A DNA stretch of 64,000 bases. It comes from Pristionchus mayeri (lineage: Eukaryota; Nematoda; Chromadorea; Rhabditida; Neodiplogasteridae). Positions 61,826 through 64,000 of the stretch are shown piece by piece. Below the pieces are notes generated by a model. That model was not told where the DNA came from, made no database searches, and saw nothing but the letters and a program-made list of their open reading frames with translations. How positions within the stretch are numbered: the first letter of the stretch is position 1; every line of letters starts with the position of its first letter. The stretch lies in NCBI GenBank assembly GCA_036245805.1, contig BTRK01000004.1, positions 33,961,541-34,025,540 of the forward strand. Direction: 5' to 3'. The position numbers and the translations under genes were made by a program.

Positions 61826-64000
61826 AACATTCGACTTCTGTGACTGTAGGCGAGTCGTTACCGCTTGGCTCGCCTGTTCAATGGAGGTGCTGTTGAGGAT
61901 ATCCAAACGCATTCACACCACTATCTTCTCTATCCGTTCAATTCTCCCCTGATCCTCTTTCTCCTCCTTAGTTGTGTGTTTAGTTCTTTCTCAATCTCTT
62001 TCTCAATAGTTCCCCGATTGTATATGGCTTGAGCTCTGCTATTTCCTCGGGTATAGTCGCAAAAGATTCGACTTCTGTGACTGTAGGCGAGTCGTTACCG
62101 CTTGGCTCGCCTGTTCAATGGAGGTGCTGTTGAGGGTATCCAAACGCATTCACACCACTATCTTCTCTATCCGTTCAATTCTCCCCTGATCCTCTAGCTC
62201 CTCCTTAGTTGTGTCATTAGTTCTTTCTCAATCTCTTCCTCAACTGTTCCCCATATTGTGCTATGGCTTGAGCTCTGCTATTTCCTCGGGTATAGTCGCA
62301 AAACATTCGACTTCTGTGACTGTAGGCGAGTCGTTACCGCTTGGCTCGCCTGTTCAATGGAGGTGCTGTTGAGGATATCCAAACGTATTCACACCACTAT
62401 CTTCTCTATCCGTTCAATTCTCCCCTGATCCTCTAGCTCCTCCTTAGTTGTGTCATTAGTTCTTTCTCAATCTCTTCCTCAACTGTTCCCCATATTGTGC
62501 TATGGCTTGAGCTCTGCTATTTCCTCGGGTATAGTCGCAAAACATTCGACTTCTGTGACTGTAGGCGAGTCGTTACCGCTTGGCTCGCCTGTTCAATGGA
62601 GGTGCTGTTGAGGATATCCAAACGCATTTACACCACTATCTTCTCTATCCGTTCAATTCTCCCCTGATCCTCTAGCTCCTCCTTAGTTGTGTCATTAGTT
62701 CTTTCTCAATCTCTTTCTCAATAGTTCCCCATATTGTGCTATGGCTTGAGCTCTGCTATTTCCTCGGGTATAGTCGCAAAACATTCGACTTCTGTGACTG
62801 TAGGCGAGTCGTTACCGCTTGGCTCGCCTGTTCAATGGAGGTGCTGTTGAGGATATCCAAACGCATTCACACCACTATCTTCTCTATCCGTTCAATTCTC
62901 CCCTGATCCTCTAGCTCCTCCTTAGTTGTGTCATTAGTTCTTTCTCAATCTCTTCCTCAACTGTTCCCCATATTGTGCTATGGCTTGAGCTCTGCTATTT
63001 CCTCGGGTATAGTCGCAAAAGATTCGACTTCTGTGACTGTAGGCGAGTCGTTACCGCTTGGCTCGCCTGTTCAATGGAGGTGCTGTTGAGGATATCCAAA
63101 CGCATTCACACCACTATCTTCTCTATCCGTTCAATTCTCCCCTGATCCTCTAGCTCCTCCTTAGTTGTGTCATTAGTTCTTTCTCAATCTCTTCCTCAAC
63201 TGTTCCCCATATTGTGCTATGGCTTGAGCTCTGCTATTTCCTCGGGTATAGTCGCAAAACATTCGACTTCTGTGACTGTAGGCGAGTCGTTACCGCTTGG
63301 CTCGCCTGTTCAATGGAGGTGCTGTTGAGGATATCCAAACGCATTCACACCACTATCTTCTCTATCCGTTCAATTCTCCCCTGATCCTCTAGCTCCTCCT
63401 TAGTTGTGTCATTAGTTCTTTCTCAATCTCTTCCTCAACTGTTCCCCATATTGTGCTATGGCTTGAGCTCCGCTATTTCCTCGGGTATAGTCGCAAAAGA
63501 TTCGACTTCTGTGACTGTAGGCGAGTCGTTACCGCTTGGCTCGCCTGTTCAATGGAGGTGCTGTTGAGGGTATCCAAACGCATTCACACCACTATCTTCT
63601 CTATCCGTTCAATTCTCCCCTGATCCTCTAGCTCCTTCTTAGTTGTGTCTTTAGTTCTTTCTCAATCTCTTCCTCAACTGTTCCCCATATTGTGCTATGG
63701 CTTGAGCTCTGCTATTTCCTCGGGTATAGTCGCAAAAGATTCGACTTCTGTGACTGTAGGCGAGTCGTTACCGCTTGGCTCGCCTGTTCAATGGAGGTGC
63801 TGTTGAGGATATCCAAACGCATTCACACCACTATCTTCTCTATCCGTTCAATTCTCCCCTGATCCTCTAGCTCCTCCTTAGTTGTGTCATTAGTTCTTTC
63901 TCAATCTCTTCCTCAACTGTTCCCCATATTGTGCTATGGCTTGAGCTCTGCTATTTCCTCGGGTAGAGTCGCAAAACATTCGACTTCTGTGACTGTAGGC
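61774..64000. repeat. Array block H: simple monomeric stretch (9 full monomers plus 78-bp partial)
   Basis: Monomer starts are 61,774, 62,013, 62,250, 62,489, 62,728, 62,967, 63,206, 63,445, 63,684 and 63,923. All are 239 bp except 62,013, which is the last CCCCGATTG copy (237 bp). Most carry AAAACATTCG and GTTGTGTCATTAG. CA- and GA-type monomers (55-56) are interspersed without a clear longer period. The array continues past the window edge. Confidence 0.9.

Larger units (their letters stand above)
1..64000. repeat. Satellite DNA array, 239-bp monomer, head-to-tail, truncated by both window edges
   Basis: The whole window is built from one monomer family repeated about every 239 bp. Phase 1 is set here at the last three C of the CCCC before ATATTGTG. 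By hand count there are 267 full-length copies, five 45-bp copies and a 78-bp partial copy at 63,923-64,000. From 6,195 to 45,125 the length is explained exactly by 162 full copies, five 45-bp copies and the visible small indels. All copies run in the same direction; I saw no inversion, unique spacer or transposon. Neighbouring copies differ at only a few sites. Such arrays are typical of eukaryotic centromeric, pericentromeric or subtelomeric heterochromatin. Which of these, and which species, cannot be decided from the sequence. Confidence 0.99.

Noticed and set aside
1..64000. A gene encoding a tandem-repeat protein
   Set aside because: Every frame on both strands is stopped within one or two monomers, and the 239-bp period breaks the frame at each repeat.
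1..64000. CRISPR array
   Set aside because: There is no short repeat with unique spacers. The whole 239-bp unit is repeated, and the differences between units are scattered substitutions.
1..64000. Ribosomal DNA intergenic spacer repeats (some species have spacer repeats near 240 bp)
   Set aside because: No rRNA gene or other unique segment appears in 64 kb, whereas spacer repeats are interrupted by rRNA genes every several kb to tens of kb.
1..64000. CENP-B box in the monomer
   Set aside because: I compared the TTCG-containing segment of the monomer with the essential positions of the box on both strands and found no acceptable match.
1..64000. Telomeric repeats, LTRs, terminal inverted repeats or inserted transposons
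   Set aside because: No short telomere-type runs, target-site duplications or sequence foreign to the monomer were seen. All 64 kb can be assigned to the 239-bp family.

Overview
This window is one uninterrupted head-to-tail satellite DNA array. It contains no unique sequence, and I see no gene, RNA gene or mobile element. The basic monomer is 239 bp and about 47% GC (112 of 239 positions in the hand-built consensus). All copies lie in the same orientation. Walking the array by hand from the first base gives 267 full-length monomers (236-243 bp), five identical-type 45-bp mini-monomers and a final 78-bp partial copy. The observed indels account for every base over the longest stretch I checked (6,195-45,125). 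The array runs off both ends of the window, so it is longer than 64 kb.

An array of this size and homogeneity points to a eukaryotic nuclear genome, in centromeric, pericentromeric, subtelomeric or other heterochromatic DNA. The sequence alone does not identify the species, and I do not recognise the monomer as a named satellite.

Diagnostic variants divide the array into eight blocks. A (1-9,769) is an 8-monomer higher-order repeat (HOR) of 1,904 bp with 11-mer and 6-mer versions, carrying 237-bp monomers. B (9,770-14,071) has 2- and 3-monomer units. C (14,072-31,499) has a 1,956-bp HOR containing the 45-bp mini-monomer, four near-complete copies plus a partial one, with 2,390-bp and other duplications between them. 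D (31,500-34,612) has 478-bp dimers and two monomers with a 4-bp insertion. E (34,613-44,409) has a 12-monomer (2,868-bp) duplication and a 1,911-bp 8-mer. F (44,410-55,352) is dominated by a 237-bp variant with a distinctive 5' end and 2- to 5-monomer units. G (55,353-61,773) adds a shortened C-tract variant, with 474-, 952- and 2,854-bp periodicities. H (61,774-64,000) is a simple monomeric stretch.

The short open frames here (60-117 codons) are by-products of the repeat. They recur with the monomers, most start at GTG rather than ATG, and 239 is not a multiple of three, so no frame continues through the array. The points worth a second look are the HOR architecture, the amplified mini-monomer, subfamily sites that look like CpG deamination, and conserved short dyad symmetries inside the monomer.
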